Assembly (NCBI GenBank): GCA_021738105.1
Contig: JAIPCS010000024.1
Coordinates: 1-23,292 of the forward strand
DNA from: Sulfuritalea sp.
Lineage (GTDB): Bacteria > Pseudomonadota > Gammaproteobacteria > Burkholderiales > Rhodocyclaceae
Length of the DNA: 23,292 nt
Direction: 5' to 3'
In this document: in pieces, positions 14,354 to 22,373 of the stretch
Layout of the letters: each line of letters opens with the position of its first letter
How positions within the stretch are numbered: position 1 is the stretch's first letter
The notes under the pieces: model-generated
What the model saw: only the letters and a program-made list of their open reading frames with translations
Told to the model about the DNA's origin: nothing
Databases searched by the model: none
Made by a program: the position numbers and the translations under genes

Positions 14354-14374
14354 TAGTAAAATGGACAGTCCAAT
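14327..14374. repeat. Perfect 11-bp inverted repeat flanking the HTH-cyclase promoter
   Basis: ATTGGACTGTC (14327-14337) and GACAGTCCAAT (14364-14374) are exact reverse complements 26 bases apart. One arm covers the -10 end of the promoter and the other lies just upstream of the -35. Related TGTCTA-type words occur at 14314-14323, 14334-14340 and inside the gene at 14107-14115. This is a natural binding site for the HTH domain encoded just downstream. Confidence 0.7.
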
Positions 14375-14420
14375 TCATTCTGTTGGAAAAACGCGTCAAG
14401 TGGTGGTTTTATTATGTGGC

Positions 14421-14456
14421 GGCCCATCGTGGGTGGGCTGATTCGAACCCCTGACC
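14421..14456 (-). other. Short tRNA-like T-arm fragment in the cyclase-ssrA spacer
   Basis: The minus strand contains GGGGTTCGAATCAGCC, the T-loop signature of tRNA 3' ends, but the flanking bases do not pair into a T stem and no anticodon arm is present. The spacer between the cyclase promoter and the ssrA terminator (14375-14527) holds no supported gene. A degraded tRNA or an old attachment-site remnant is possible. Confidence 0.2.
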
Positions 14457-14527
14457 GGGCTAACCGCCCTTCATCATCGACGGGAAATACGTGGTGGGTC
14501 GTGCATTCACCAATCTGCATTTGAATG

Positions 14528-14565
14528 CAAAAAAGCCAAGAGTCCAGTGTTGGACTCTTGGCTTT
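14528..14565 (-). terminator. Rho-independent terminator of ssrA
   Basis: A perfect 15-bp stem (14532-14546 with 14551-14565) closes a four-base loop. On the minus strand it is followed by six T residues, complementary to 14529-14534. It lies about 20 bases beyond the tmRNA 3' end. Confidence 0.92.
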
Positions 14566-14585
14566 AGGGACTACGAAGCATTAAA

Positions 14586-14947
14586 TGGTGGAGGCGGCGG
14601 GAATTGAACCCGCGTCCATAAGCGCGCCACATACAGTTCTACATACTTAGTCGCGTCATTTGATTTAACCCGCAACACGCCGACGAACAGGCTGGTTGCA
14701 GGCGATTCGCTAGATTTTCGAACTGTGCATCGCGACTCCGCACAGCCTTATCTTCTGTATATGATTCCGATGTAGCTTGCGCTACCTGGTCCAGAAGCAA
14801 ACCAGTTCGGAAGCCAGCCGCTGTTAAGCGGCTAGAGCGTAACGCTCGTCGTTGGCAGTTAGTGCTTTCCAGATGTATTTACGAGGGACCTGGATCCTCG
14901 GTATGCCCTGCATGCTTTGTCACCCATGTCGAAGCCATGTCGCCCCC
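14586..14947 (-). ncRNA. ssrA: Transfer-messenger RNA (tmRNA)
   Basis: The 5' end GGGGGCGACATGG and 3' end CCGCCTCCACCA form the tRNA-Ala-like acceptor stem, with one G-U pair, and the T arm contains GGTTCAATTCC. The 362-base length is normal for a one-piece tmRNA. The tag frame (14856-14824) reads ANDERYALAA then TAA. With SmpB, tmRNA frees stalled ribosomes and tags the unfinished protein for ClpXP/ClpAP. It has its own terminator and lies 52 bases beyond gph on the same strand. Confidence 0.97.
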
Positions 14948-14999
14948 TTTGGGTTGTGCAAAACAGATCGTGCCGGATCTGCTATTTGCAAGAGCGATT

Positions 15000-15659
15000 C
15001 TAGCGGTTTGCGGCGGCAATGCCGAGAATATCTTTGGGTGATTCTGCTATTGCATCTGCTCCCCAGTGTGCAGGAGGCTTTCCTTCTCCGAGATACCCCC
15101 AGGCTGCAATAATGGTCGTCATGCCGGCGGCTCGACCGGAGACAACATCTCGTTCATCGTCGCCAACATAAATACAATTTTCGGCGGCGACTCCGATCAC
15201 TGCGCTGGCGAGTTGCATCGGGTGGACATGAGGTTTGGCCCGTTGTGCGGAATCTCCGCAAATGATGCACGCTGATCGCTGGCGAAGACCGAGTTGCTGC
15301 ATGAGCGGAATCGCAAAGCGCTGCGACTTGTTGGTAACGATGCCCCACTTGATACTCTTGTTTTCGAGTTCGTCGAGATGCTGTTTGATCCCTGAAAAAA
15401 GGCGGGTGTCGACGCACAGTCCCTCCTGGTAGATCGTCAGGAAACGCTGCTGCAATTCTGTGTACTGGCTATCTGCCGGCGTCACACCAAGGCCGGCACC
15501 AATCATTCCACGCGCTCCGGAAGAAACGTGCGGCCGCAGTTTATCCATTGGTAGTGGTTCCCGTCCTTGTTCAATCAATAGCCGATTGAGGGCACCTCCA
15601 AGGTCGGGGGCGGTGTCAGCCAGCGTTCCATCCAGATCAAAGAGAATTGCTTCAGGCAT
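15000..15659 (-). CDS. gph: Phosphoglycolate phosphatase, HAD superfamily
   Basis: 219 residues. HAD motif I is DLDGTLAD with Asp8 and Asp10, motif II is IVTNKS (Thr109), motif III is Lys142 in AKPHVHP, and motif IV is GDDERD (166-171); all are intact. The enzyme removes phosphate from 2-phosphoglycolate made by DNA repair or RubisCO; a general sugar-phosphate HAD phosphatase is the alternative. The ubiG-gph pairing is common in betaproteobacteria and supports gph. I chose the ATG at 15659, which overlaps the ubiG stop by eight bases; a longer frame would need a TTG at 15677 with no better ribosome site. Confidence 0.88.
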   Translation of the reverse strand: MPEAILFDLDGTLADTAPDLGGALNRLLIEQGREPLPMDKLRPHVSSGARGMIGAGLGVTPADSQYTELQQRFLTIYQEGLCVDTRLFSGIKQHLDELENKSIKWGIVTNKSQRFAIPLMQQLGLRQRSACIICGDSAQRAKPHVHPMQLASAVIGVAAENCIYVGDDERDVVSGRAAGMTTIIAAWGYLGEGKPPAHWGADAIAESPKDILGIAAANR

Positions 15660-16359
15660 TGCGCGTTGCTCTGACAAGATAATTTACGCCGGTATCTGTG
15701 GATATCGATGATTCACGACTAAAGGGGTTGTAGCGAATGCCGGCTATTTCCAGGACTTCCAGCCCGGCATTGCGGCACAGTCGCGATAGTTCTGCCGGTT
15801 TCAAGAATCGTGTGTAGTCGTGAGTTCCGCGCGGCAAAAGATTGAGTACGTATTCGGCCCCGACCACTGCAAGCAAATAGGCTTTCGGGTTTCTGTTGAT
15901 GGTTGACAGGAAGACTTGTCCACCCGGTTTTACCAGTCGTGCACAGGCGGCAACGGTACTTGCCGGGTCAGGCACATGTTCCAGCATTTCGAGGCAGGTT
16001 AGGACATCGAATGTCGATGGAGACTCTTCCGCCATGGCTTCTGCCGAAATCAAGCGGTAGTTAATGGAGTGTCCGCTTTCATAGAGGTGTAAACGAGCAA
16101 CACTAAGAGCCTTTTCCGAGAGGTCGATTCCCGTCACATGGGCGCCCAATGCGGCCATGCCTTCGCTTAGTAAGCCGCCACCACAGCCTACATCGATAGT
16201 TTGTTTGTCCTTGATTTCGGCGTGATCGTTGATCCATGCCAGGCGGGCAGGGTTGATGTCGTGCAATGGTCTGAATTCAGAGTTCGGGTCCCACCAGCGA
16301 TGGGCGACTTCTCCAAATTTATCTAGTTCACTCTGATCAGCGTTGGAGTTTGCATTCAT
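15652..16359 (-). CDS. ubiG: Ubiquinone biosynthesis O-methyltransferase
   Basis: 235 residues. KFGEVAHRWWDPNSEFRPLH (14-33) is the UbiG N-terminal signature, VGCGGG (57-62) is the SAM-binding motif I, Asp79 in GIDLS binds the ribose, and the segment LPRGTHDYTRFLKP is the family's C-terminal marker. It methylates two hydroxyl groups during ubiquinone synthesis. I chose the ATG at 16359 because family members begin close to MNA; an ATG at 16377 would add six residues, and neither has a strong ribosome site. It is co-transcribed with gph through an eight-base overlap. An imperfect inverted repeat lies in its leader. Confidence 0.93.
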   Translation of the reverse strand: MNANSNADQSELDKFGEVAHRWWDPNSEFRPLHDINPARLAWINDHAEIKDKQTIDVGCGGGLLSEGMAALGAHVTGIDLSEKALSVARLHLYESGHSINYRLISAEAMAEESPSTFDVLTCLEMLEHVPDPASTVAACARLVKPGGQVFLSTINRNPKAYLLAVVGAEYVLNLLPRGTHDYTRFLKPAELSRLCRNAGLEVLEIAGIRYNPFSRESSISTDTGVNYLVRATRNA

Positions 16360-16388
16360 TTTGGCTGTCCAAGTCATTCACGGTTGTT

Positions 16389-16409
16389 TTGTCCGGCACG
16401 CCGGAACAA
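16389..16409. repeat. Imperfect inverted repeat upstream of ubiG
   Basis: TTGTCCGGC (16389-16397) and GCCGGAACAA (16400-16409) are inverted repeats with one bulged base around a two-base centre. The element lies 30-50 bases before the chosen ubiG start, so it could be an operator or a leader hairpin. Confidence 0.4.
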
Positions 16410-16456
16410 TATCCAAGGATACCGCCTCCATTCAGCAGGACAGGAAAATGCAATAA

Positions 16457-16483
16457 AAAAAGCCCTGCTTCGCAGGGCTTTTT
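16457..16483 (-). terminator. Rho-independent terminator of ompA
   Basis: AAAAAGCCCTGC (16457-16468) pairs with GCAGGGCTTTTT (16472-16483) around a minimal loop, and the minus strand continues into a T run. It lies just beyond the ompA stop at 16502. It insulates ompA from ubiG. Confidence 0.92.
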
Positions 16484-16501
16484 CTGAGTTGCGCGAAACT
16501 A

Positions 16502-17173
16502 TTACATTCTGGTACCGATGACTTCGATTTCGACGCGACGATCAGGTTGCAGGCAGTCAATAGTTTTTTTGCTCTTTCCACCCTTGCACTGATCAGCCTT
16601 GGTAATCGGCTGCTTTTCGCCCTTGCCTTCGGTATAGATGCGGTTCGGTTCAACGCCCTTGCTAACCAGATAGGCCTTGACCGCTTCAGCGCGCTTTTCG
16701 GAAAGCTTCTGGTTGTAGCTGTCGCTACCAAATCGGTCAGCATGGCCAACGGCAATGATCACCTCAAGCTTGATATTCTTGATATCACCAGCAAGCTTGT
16801 CGAGTTTGGACATGCCTTCGCTACGAAGATTTGCCTTGTTGAAATCAAACAGGGCGTCAGCGGCCAGAGTTACCTTCTGAGCGGCCGGCTTGGGCATTGG
16901 TTTGGCCGCCATTGGCTTCTCCATTGGCTTTTCCATTGGCTTAGCCACTTCTTTCTTTACCAGATCCGGATCGCATTCCTCAATGGCCATGGCCGGCGTC
17001 CAGTAACCGGTACGCCAGCAGAGTCCGGTACCGCTTTTGACGACATTCGCACGTCCGTCGATTGCGTAACCAACGGAGCCCTTCAGATCTATTCCAGGTG
17101 TCTGAGCGAAAGCAGAGACGGACAATCCGAGTAACGTGGCTAGTAGTAGAGAAAGTTTGGCGTTTTTGATCAT
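16502..17173 (-). CDS. ompA: OmpA-family outer-membrane/peptidoglycan-binding protein
   Basis: 223 residues. A signal peptide (1-23, cleavage after AFA) precedes a short N-terminal region with GLCWRTGYWTPAMAIEECDPDL and Cys52/Cys67. Then comes a Lys-Pro-Met hinge (about 78-96, with KPMEKPMEKPM repeats) and the OmpA C-terminal domain (about 100-220). The peptidoglycan-binding GHADRFGS (Asp146) and NQKLSEKRAEAV (Arg161) are present, and Cys196/Cys207 probably form a disulfide. There is no eight-strand barrel, so this is the short betaproteobacterial type that tethers the envelope to peptidoglycan. A strong ribosome site, AAGGGGGG, precedes the ATG. Confidence 0.9.
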   Translation of the reverse strand: MIKNAKLSLLLATLLGLSVSAFAQTPGIDLKGSVGYAIDGRANVVKSGTGLCWRTGYWTPAMAIEECDPDLVKKEVAKPMEKPMEKPMAAKPMPKPAAQKVTLAADALFDFNKANLRSEGMSKLDKLAGDIKNIKLEVIIAVGHADRFGSDSYNQKLSEKRAEAVKAYLVSKGVEPNRIYTEGKGEKQPITKADQCKGGKSKKTIDCLQPDRRVEIEVIGTRM

Positions 17174-17244
17174 GTTCCCCCCTTGTTGGGTATTAAGTAA
17201 GACGGAATTCGGCAGTTCGTTGCTTTTCCGAACGCGAAAAGGCT

Positions 17245-18588
17245 TCAGGACTTCAGTCGATTATGCCACAAACCTGTAATGTCTAGCAATTCTGAAACAT
17301 TGATTTTCAAAGGAACTCCGTCGCACATCACTAGGTTTCCGGCAATCCAGGTATGGCTGACTTGTTCTCGTCCTGCGACATACACAAGATGTGAAGCGGG
17401 ATCAAAACAAGGCTGTGTCAGCCATTCATCAAGGCGTACGGCACAAAGATCAGCAGCCTTGCCTGGACGCAGGGAACCGATGCGTTCTTCAAGCCCTAGG
17501 GCTCGTGCTCCGCCCAGTGTCGCAGCTTGGAGAATGGCATGCGCGTCAAGTACTTCAGCATTTTCACTCTGGCCTTTTCCCAGCAAGGCGGCATGACGCA
17601 TCTCATGAAACAGATCGAGACGGTTGTTTGATGCAGCGCCATCCGTACCCAGACCAAAATTTACTCCATGGGCTTGTATGGCTGCCATTCGTGGAATACC
17701 GCTTCCAAGCTTCAGGTTGGATGTTGGGCAATGCGCCAGGTGGCACCCTTCGTGCGCCAGAAGATCTATTTCCCTGTCATCGAGATGCACGGCGTGAACT
17801 GCGATCAGTTGAGGACTAAGCAAGCCTAGGCGATGCAGTCGTTCAATCGGGCGTACACCGTGCTGTTTGAGGCTTTCTTCTATTTCATGGCGGGTCTCGT
17901 GCAGATGCACATGAATCGGAATTTCCAGTTGAGCGGAAAGGGTGGCGATCTGATCGAAGGTTTTGTCAGCCACGGTATAAGGTGCATGCGGCGCAAGGCA
18001 GAAACTGACCAGAGGGTCGGCACCCAAGGCATCACGAGCGGCGAGTCCTTTTGTCAAATAGTCGCCGGCATCGGCAGCGTAAGCTGTTGGGAATTCGATG
18101 ACCACGATACCTAGTGACGCACGCATTCCAACGTGTCTTGCCGCTGCCGCAGCTGCGTCAGGAAAGAAATACATGTCGTTGAAGGTGGTGATGCCCCCGC
18201 GCAACATTTCGGCACAGGCCAAAATGGTTCCGGCTCGAACAAACTCAGGTCCGGCAAATTTCGCTTCTGCCGGCCAGATGCGTTCTGACAACCAACGCAT
18301 CAATGGCAAGTCGTCGGCATAGCCGCGCAGCAGACTCATGGCGGCGTGAGTGTGCAAGTTGATCAGCCCAGGGAGCAATACCTGCCCGGGCAGGTCCAGA
18401 GTGCGCCTCGGACGAAACTGCTTCAAAGCCAGTTCATCGGGCAGCAGAGCGAGAATATTTCCCTTGTCTATTGCAAGGGAGTGCCCGTTGAGGACCACTC
18501 GTTCGGGCTCGATTGGGATGATCCACTCGGGGCGAATCAATAGGTCGATGTCTTCGGCGTCTGATTCAGAGGCAAGGGGACGATTCAT
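17245..18588 (-). CDS. mtaD: TRZ/ATZ-family amidohydrolase, probable 5-methylthioadenosine/S-adenosylhomocysteine deaminase
   Basis: 447 residues. The metal ligands are His79 and His81 (NLHTHA), His228 in HVHLHET and Asp316 in GTDGAAS; Glu231 and His265 complete the deaminase active site. This arrangement matches the MtaD/SAH-deaminase branch, which converts 5-methylthioadenosine or S-adenosylhomocysteine to the inosyl forms; related triazine hydrolases (AtzA, TrzN) share the fold, so the substrate is not fixed. I chose the ATG at 18588; four more codons would need a TTG at 18600. It is divergent from gyrA with a 114-base shared region and is followed by ompA on the same strand. Confidence 0.85.
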   Translation of the reverse strand: MNRPLASESDAEDIDLLIRPEWIIPIEPERVVLNGHSLAIDKGNILALLPDELALKQFRPRRTLDLPGQVLLPGLINLHTHAAMSLLRGYADDLPLMRWLSERIWPAEAKFAGPEFVRAGTILACAEMLRGGITTFNDMYFFPDAAAAAARHVGMRASLGIVVIEFPTAYAADAGDYLTKGLAARDALGADPLVSFCLAPHAPYTVADKTFDQIATLSAQLEIPIHVHLHETRHEIEESLKQHGVRPIERLHRLGLLSPQLIAVHAVHLDDREIDLLAHEGCHLAHCPTSNLKLGSGIPRMAAIQAHGVNFGLGTDGAASNNRLDLFHEMRHAALLGKGQSENAEVLDAHAILQAATLGGARALGLEERIGSLRPGKAADLCAVRLDEWLTQPCFDPASHLVYVAGREQVSHTWIAGNLVMCDGVPLKINVSELLDITGLWHNRLKS

Positions 18589-18646
18589 GTTCTGATTCAA
18601 CCAGATTTGGTGGCTTGGGACAAGCTGTCGAGCCGGGTTCGCGTGC

Positions 18647-18652
18647 TAAAAT
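18647..18652 (+). promoter_or_regulatory. Putative -10 element of the gyrA operon
   Basis: TAAAAT lies 50 bases upstream of the gyrA ATG in the intergenic region. The best -35 candidate, CTGTCG (18625-18630) at 16 bases, matches only three positions, so the promoter call is tentative. Confidence 0.4.
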
Positions 18653-18702
18653 CGCCTGCTTTTACGCCATCACCCGCCATCATACGGCTGGGGCAAGCCT
18701 AC

Positions 18703-21282
18703 ATGACCTCGTTCGCCAAAGAAACCCTGCCAATCAGCCTTGAAGAGGAGATGCGTCACTCCTATCTCGACTACGCAATGAGCGTAATCGTAGGGCGGGC
18801 GTTGCCGGATGTGAGAGACGGTCTGAAGCCTGTGCATCGGCGCGTACTTTTTGCCATGCACGAGCTTTCCAATGACTGGAACAAGGCCTACAAAAAGTCA
18901 GCCCGGATCGTCGGCGATGTTATCGGTAAGTACCATCCTCACGGCGATACCGCGGTTTACGACACTATTGTGCGAATGGCGCAGGACTTTTCTTTGCGCT
19001 ACATGCTTGTCGATGGTCAAGGCAACTTCGGCTCGGTCGACGGCGACAACGCAGCCGCTATGCGGTACACCGAAGTACGCATGGCGCGTATCGGTCATGA
19101 ACTTCTGGTCGATATCGACAAGGAAACGGTTGATTTTGGCCCCAATTACGATGGGTCCGAACAGGAACCGCTGATTCTTCCCGCACGAATTCCCAATCTT
19201 CTGATCAACGGATCTTCGGGTATCGCGGTCGGCATGGCCACAAACATTCCGCCGCACAACCTCAATGAAGTGGTGGACGCCTGCCTGCTGCTACTTGGCA
19301 AGCCCGATACCACGATCGATGAACTGATCGAGGTGATTCCTGCCCCTGATTTTCCGACCGCCGGCCTGATTTATGGCGTGTCCGGTGTGCGCGACGGTTA
19401 TCACACTGGCCGTGGCCGAGTCATCATGCGCGCACGAACCCATATTGAGGATCTGCCGCGCAGCGGACGGGAAGCTATTGTTGTAGACGAGCTGCCCTAT
19501 CAGGTCAATAAAAAGACCCTGCAGGAAAAGATTGCGGAACTGGTCAACGAGAAAAAAATTGACGGAATTGCCCATATTCAGGATGAATCAGACAAGTCCG
19601 GCATGCGTCTGGTGATTGAGCTGAAAAAAGGCCAGGTTGCCGAGGTTGTGCTGAATCACCTCTACAAGCAGACCCAGTTGCAGGATACCTTTGGCATGAA
19701 TATGGTGGCGCTGGTTGATGGGCGTCCCCGGTTGCTGAATTTGAAAGACATGTTGCAGTGCTTCCTCGCCCATCGCAGGGAAGTCATTACGCGCCGTACA
19801 GTGTTCGAACTGCGCAAGGCGCGCGAGCGCGGTCACATTCTCGAAGGGCTCGCTGTCGCTCTGTCAAATGTTGACGAGATCATCGCCCTGATCAAGGCCG
19901 CCCAGACGCCGGCAGAGGCCAAACGTGGCTTGATGGCGCGTACCTGGCGATCGACGATGGTTGAAGGCATGCTGGCGCGCGCTTCGGCCGAGTCTTCCCG
20001 CCCGGACGGTCTCGGTGCTGAGTTCGGCCTGTCGGAGCAGGGCTATCTGCTGTCCGATGCGCAGGCGCAGGCCATCCTCGAGCTTAGGTTGCAGCGCTTG
20101 ACCGGTCTCGAGCAGGACAAGATCGTTGCCGAATATCGTGAAGTAATGGAACAGATTGCCGACCTGCTGGATATCCTGGCGCGTCCGGAGCGCATCACCA
20201 CCATCATCGGTGAAGAACTGACAGCGGTAAAAGTACAGTTCGGTGACGCGAGACGCTCCGAGATCGTGTTCAGCACTGCCGACATTAATCTGGAAGATTT
20301 GATCGTCCGTGAAGATATGGTGGTCACCCTGTCGCATACCGGCTACGTTAAGCGCCAACCCCTGGCCGACTATCGGGCTCAGCGTCGCGGCGGACGCGGC
20401 AAACAGGCTGCCGCCATCAAGGAAGACGATTTTGTCGATCGCCTGTTTGTCGCCAATACTCACGACTACATTCTGTGTTTTTCGAGCCGCGGCAGGGTGT
20501 ATTGGCTCAAGGTCTATGAGGCCCCGGAAGGGACACGGAACTCGCGCGGCAAACCAATCGTCAATCTGTTCCCGCTTGAGGATGGTGAGAAGATCACGGC
20601 GATCCTGCCCGTCAAGGAATTCGATGAGGAGCACTTCATCTTCATGGCTACTGCCAAAGGTACCGTGAAGAAGACGCCATTGACCAGTTTCGCCAATCCG
20701 CGCAAGGCGGGAATCATTGCGGTTGGTCTGGATGAAGGCGATCATTTGATCGGGGTGGCGATCACCAACGGTTTGTGTGACGTAATGCTGTTCTCGGATT
20801 CGGGCAAGGCAGTGCGCTTTGCCGAGGACGATGTGCGGCCGATGGGCCGCGAAGCGCGGGGCGTGCGCGGCATGATGCTGGAAGCCGACCAGCAGTTGAT
20901 TTCGATGCTGGTGGCCAATAGTGAAAATTATTCGGTTCTGACTGCAACCGAAAATGGTTTCGGCAAACGTACTCCGATTGCCGAATACACGCGCCATGGT
21001 CGTGGCACCAAGGGCATGATCGCGATCCAGACTTCCGAACGCAATGGCAAAGTGGTCGCCGCCGTGCTTGCCGAATTGGGCGAAACCAGCGAGGAGATCA
21101 TGCTGATTTCGACGGGTGGCGTACTGATTCGAACTCGGGTGACGGATATTCGTGTCATGAGTCGTTCTACCCAGGGAGTCACACTCATCAATCTGGATGA
21201 CGGCACCTATCTTGCCGGCGTCGAAAAAGTTATTGAAACCGAAGAAACCGAAGATCCCGAAGAACCTGATTTGGAGGCATAA
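18703..21282 (+). CDS. gyrA: DNA gyrase subunit A
   Basis: 859 residues with E. coli-like numbering. The catalytic tyrosine is Tyr122 ([11 protein letters not shown]), the quinolone-region segment is [17 protein letters not shown] with Thr83 and Asp87, and the GyrA box QRRGGRG lies at 560-566. The C-terminal wrapping domain has the usual repeated blades and ends in an acidic tail ([13 protein letters not shown]). Gyrase uses ATP with GyrB to add negative supercoils. Thr83 is the normal residue in many species and is not by itself a resistance change. The open frame extends 32 codons upstream through a TTG, but [17 protein letters not shown] is the family start. It heads an operon with serC and serA. 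Confidence 0.97.
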   Translation: MTSFAKETLPISLEEEMRHSYLDYAMSVIVGRALPDVRDGLKPVHRRVLFAMHELSNDWNKAYKKSARIVGDVIGKYHPHGDTAVYDTIVRMAQDFSLRYMLVDGQGNFGSVDGDNAAAMRYTEVRMARIGHELLVDIDKETVDFGPNYDGSEQEPLILPARIPNLLINGSSGIAVGMATNIPPHNLNEVVDACLLLLGKPDTTIDELIEVIPAPDFPTAGLIYGVSGVRDGYHTGRGRVIMRARTHIEDLPRSGREAIVVDELPYQVNKKTLQEKIAELVNEKKIDGIAHIQDESDKSGMRLVIELKKGQVAEVVLNHLYKQTQLQDTFGMNMVALVDGRPRLLNLKDMLQCFLAHRREVITRRTVFELRKARERGHILEGLAVALSNVDEIIALIKAAQTPAEAKRGLMARTWRSTMVEGMLARASAESSRPDGLGAEFGLSEQGYLLSDAQAQAILELRLQRLTGLEQDKIVAEYREVMEQIADLLDILARPERITTIIGEELTAVKVQFGDARRSEIVFSTADINLEDLIVREDMVVTLSHTGYVKRQPLADYRAQRRGGRGKQAAAIKEDDFVDRLFVANTHDYILCFSSRGRVYWLKVYEAPEGTRNSRGKPIVNLFPLEDGEKITAILPVKEFDEEHFIFMATAKGTVKKTPLTSFANPRKAGIIAVGLDEGDHLIGVAITNGLCDVMLFSDSGKAVRFAEDDVRPMGREARGVRGMMLEADQQLISMLVANSENYSVLTATENGFGKRTPIAEYTRHGRGTKGMIAIQTSERNGKVVAAVLAELGETSEEIMLISTGGVLIRTRVTDIRVMSRSTQGVTLINLDDGTYLAGVEKVIETEETEDPEEPDLEA

Positions 21283-21290
21283 GACAGACC

Positions 21291-22373
21291 ATGGCACGTT
21301 TATTCAATTTCAGCGCTGGCCCTGCGGCTTTGCCTGAGGCGGTACTCAAGCAAGCAGCTGATGAACTGCTCGATTGGCATGGAAGTGGCCAGTCGGTGAT
21401 GGAAATGAGCCATCGTGGTAAAGAGTACATGGGTATTCACGCACAGGCCGAAGCCGACCTGCGTGAATTGTTGAGCATTCCGAACAACTACAAGGTCCTG
21501 TTTTTACAGGGTGGTGCCACCTTGCAGTTTGAAATGATTCCGATGAACCTGCTCGCCGGAAAAGCCAGCGCGGACTATGTACATACCGGTGAATGGGCTA
21601 AAAAGGCCATCAAGGCGGCCAAGGCGTTTGGTTCGGTCAATATCGTCGCCAGCAGCGAGGATGGCAAGTTTGGCTACGCCCCAGCACAGAAGGACTGGAA
21701 GCTGGATAAGGATGCCGCCTATGTGCACTACACCGCCAACGAAACTATCGGCGGAGTGGAGTTTCAATGGACGCCCGATACCGGAAGTGTGCCGCTGGTC
21801 TGCGACATGTCCTCCAACATTCTTTCCAGGCCGGTGGACGTGAGCAAGTACGGTCTGATTTATGCCGGTGCACAAAAGAACATCGGGCCGGCCGGGCTGA
21901 CTATCGTGATCGTTCGCGAGGATTTGATCGGCAAGGGAGTTCCCACACCGCAAACCATGCTGGACTACAAGACCCACGCTGAGAGCGACTCGATGTACAA
22001 CACGCCACCCACGTACGGGATTTATATTGCTGGTCTGGTTTTTCAATGGCTCAAACAGCAAGGTGGCCTGGCGGCGATTGAAAAGCAGAATATTGCCAAG
22101 GCAAAGATGCTGTATGACTACCTCGACAGCTCAAATTTCTACGCCAACCCCGTTCGCCCTGAGGACCGCTCACGCATGAACGTGCCATTTACCTTGAAGG
22201 ACGCGGCATTGGATGAAGAGTTTCTCAAGGGTGCCAAGGCGAAAGGCATGGTGCAACTCAAGGGACATCGCTCGGTGGGTGGCATGCGTGCTTCAATCTA
22301 TAACGCAATGCCGGTTGCTGGTGTCGCTGCACTGGTCGAATACATGAAGGAGTTCGAGGCGAAAAATGCATAG
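21291..22373 (+). CDS. serC: Phosphoserine aminotransferase
   Basis: 360 residues, the family's normal length. It begins FNFSAGPAALP, has the cofactor loop QGGATLQFEMIP (73-84), Asp172 (VCDMSS) facing the PLP ring and Lys196 in AGAQKNIGPAG, equivalent to E. coli Lys198. It transaminates 3-phosphohydroxypyruvate to phosphoserine, and 3-hydroxy-4-phosphohydroxythreonine precursors for pyridoxal phosphate. It starts eight bases after gyrA, with GGAGG inside the gyrA end (21273-21277), and its last codons overlap the dehydrogenase gene that supplies its substrate. gyrA-serC adjacency is common in betaproteobacteria. Confidence 0.97.
   Translation: MARLFNFSAGPAALPEAVLKQAADELLDWHGSGQSVMEMSHRGKEYMGIHAQAEADLRELLSIPNNYKVLFLQGGATLQFEMIPMNLLAGKASADYVHTGEWAKKAIKAAKAFGSVNIVASSEDGKFGYAPAQKDWKLDKDAAYVHYTANETIGGVEFQWTPDTGSVPLVCDMSSNILSRPVDVSKYGLIYAGAQKNIGPAGLTIVIVREDLIGKGVPTPQTMLDYKTHAESDSMYNTPPTYGIYIAGLVFQWLKQQGGLAAIEKQNIAKAKMLYDYLDSSNFYANPVRPEDRSRMNVPFTLKDAALDEEFLKGAKAKGMVQLKGHRSVGGMRASIYNAMPVAGVAALVEYMKEFEAKNA

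Noticed and set aside
14472..14526. Short coding remnant readable as FIIDGKYVVGRAFTNLHLN
   Set aside because: It is too short, lacks a start and ribosome site, and matches no family I can name; noted only as part of the spacer finding.
18937..18981. Thr83 in the GyrA quinolone-region as a resistance mutation
   Set aside because: Thr at 83 is wild type in many bacteria and Asp87 is intact; sequence alone gives no reason to infer resistance.
19864..21297. Minus-strand open frame of 477 codons opposite gyrA
   Set aside because: It is antisense to conserved gyrA sequence, its translation is His/Gln-rich, and it has no ribosome site or family motif.
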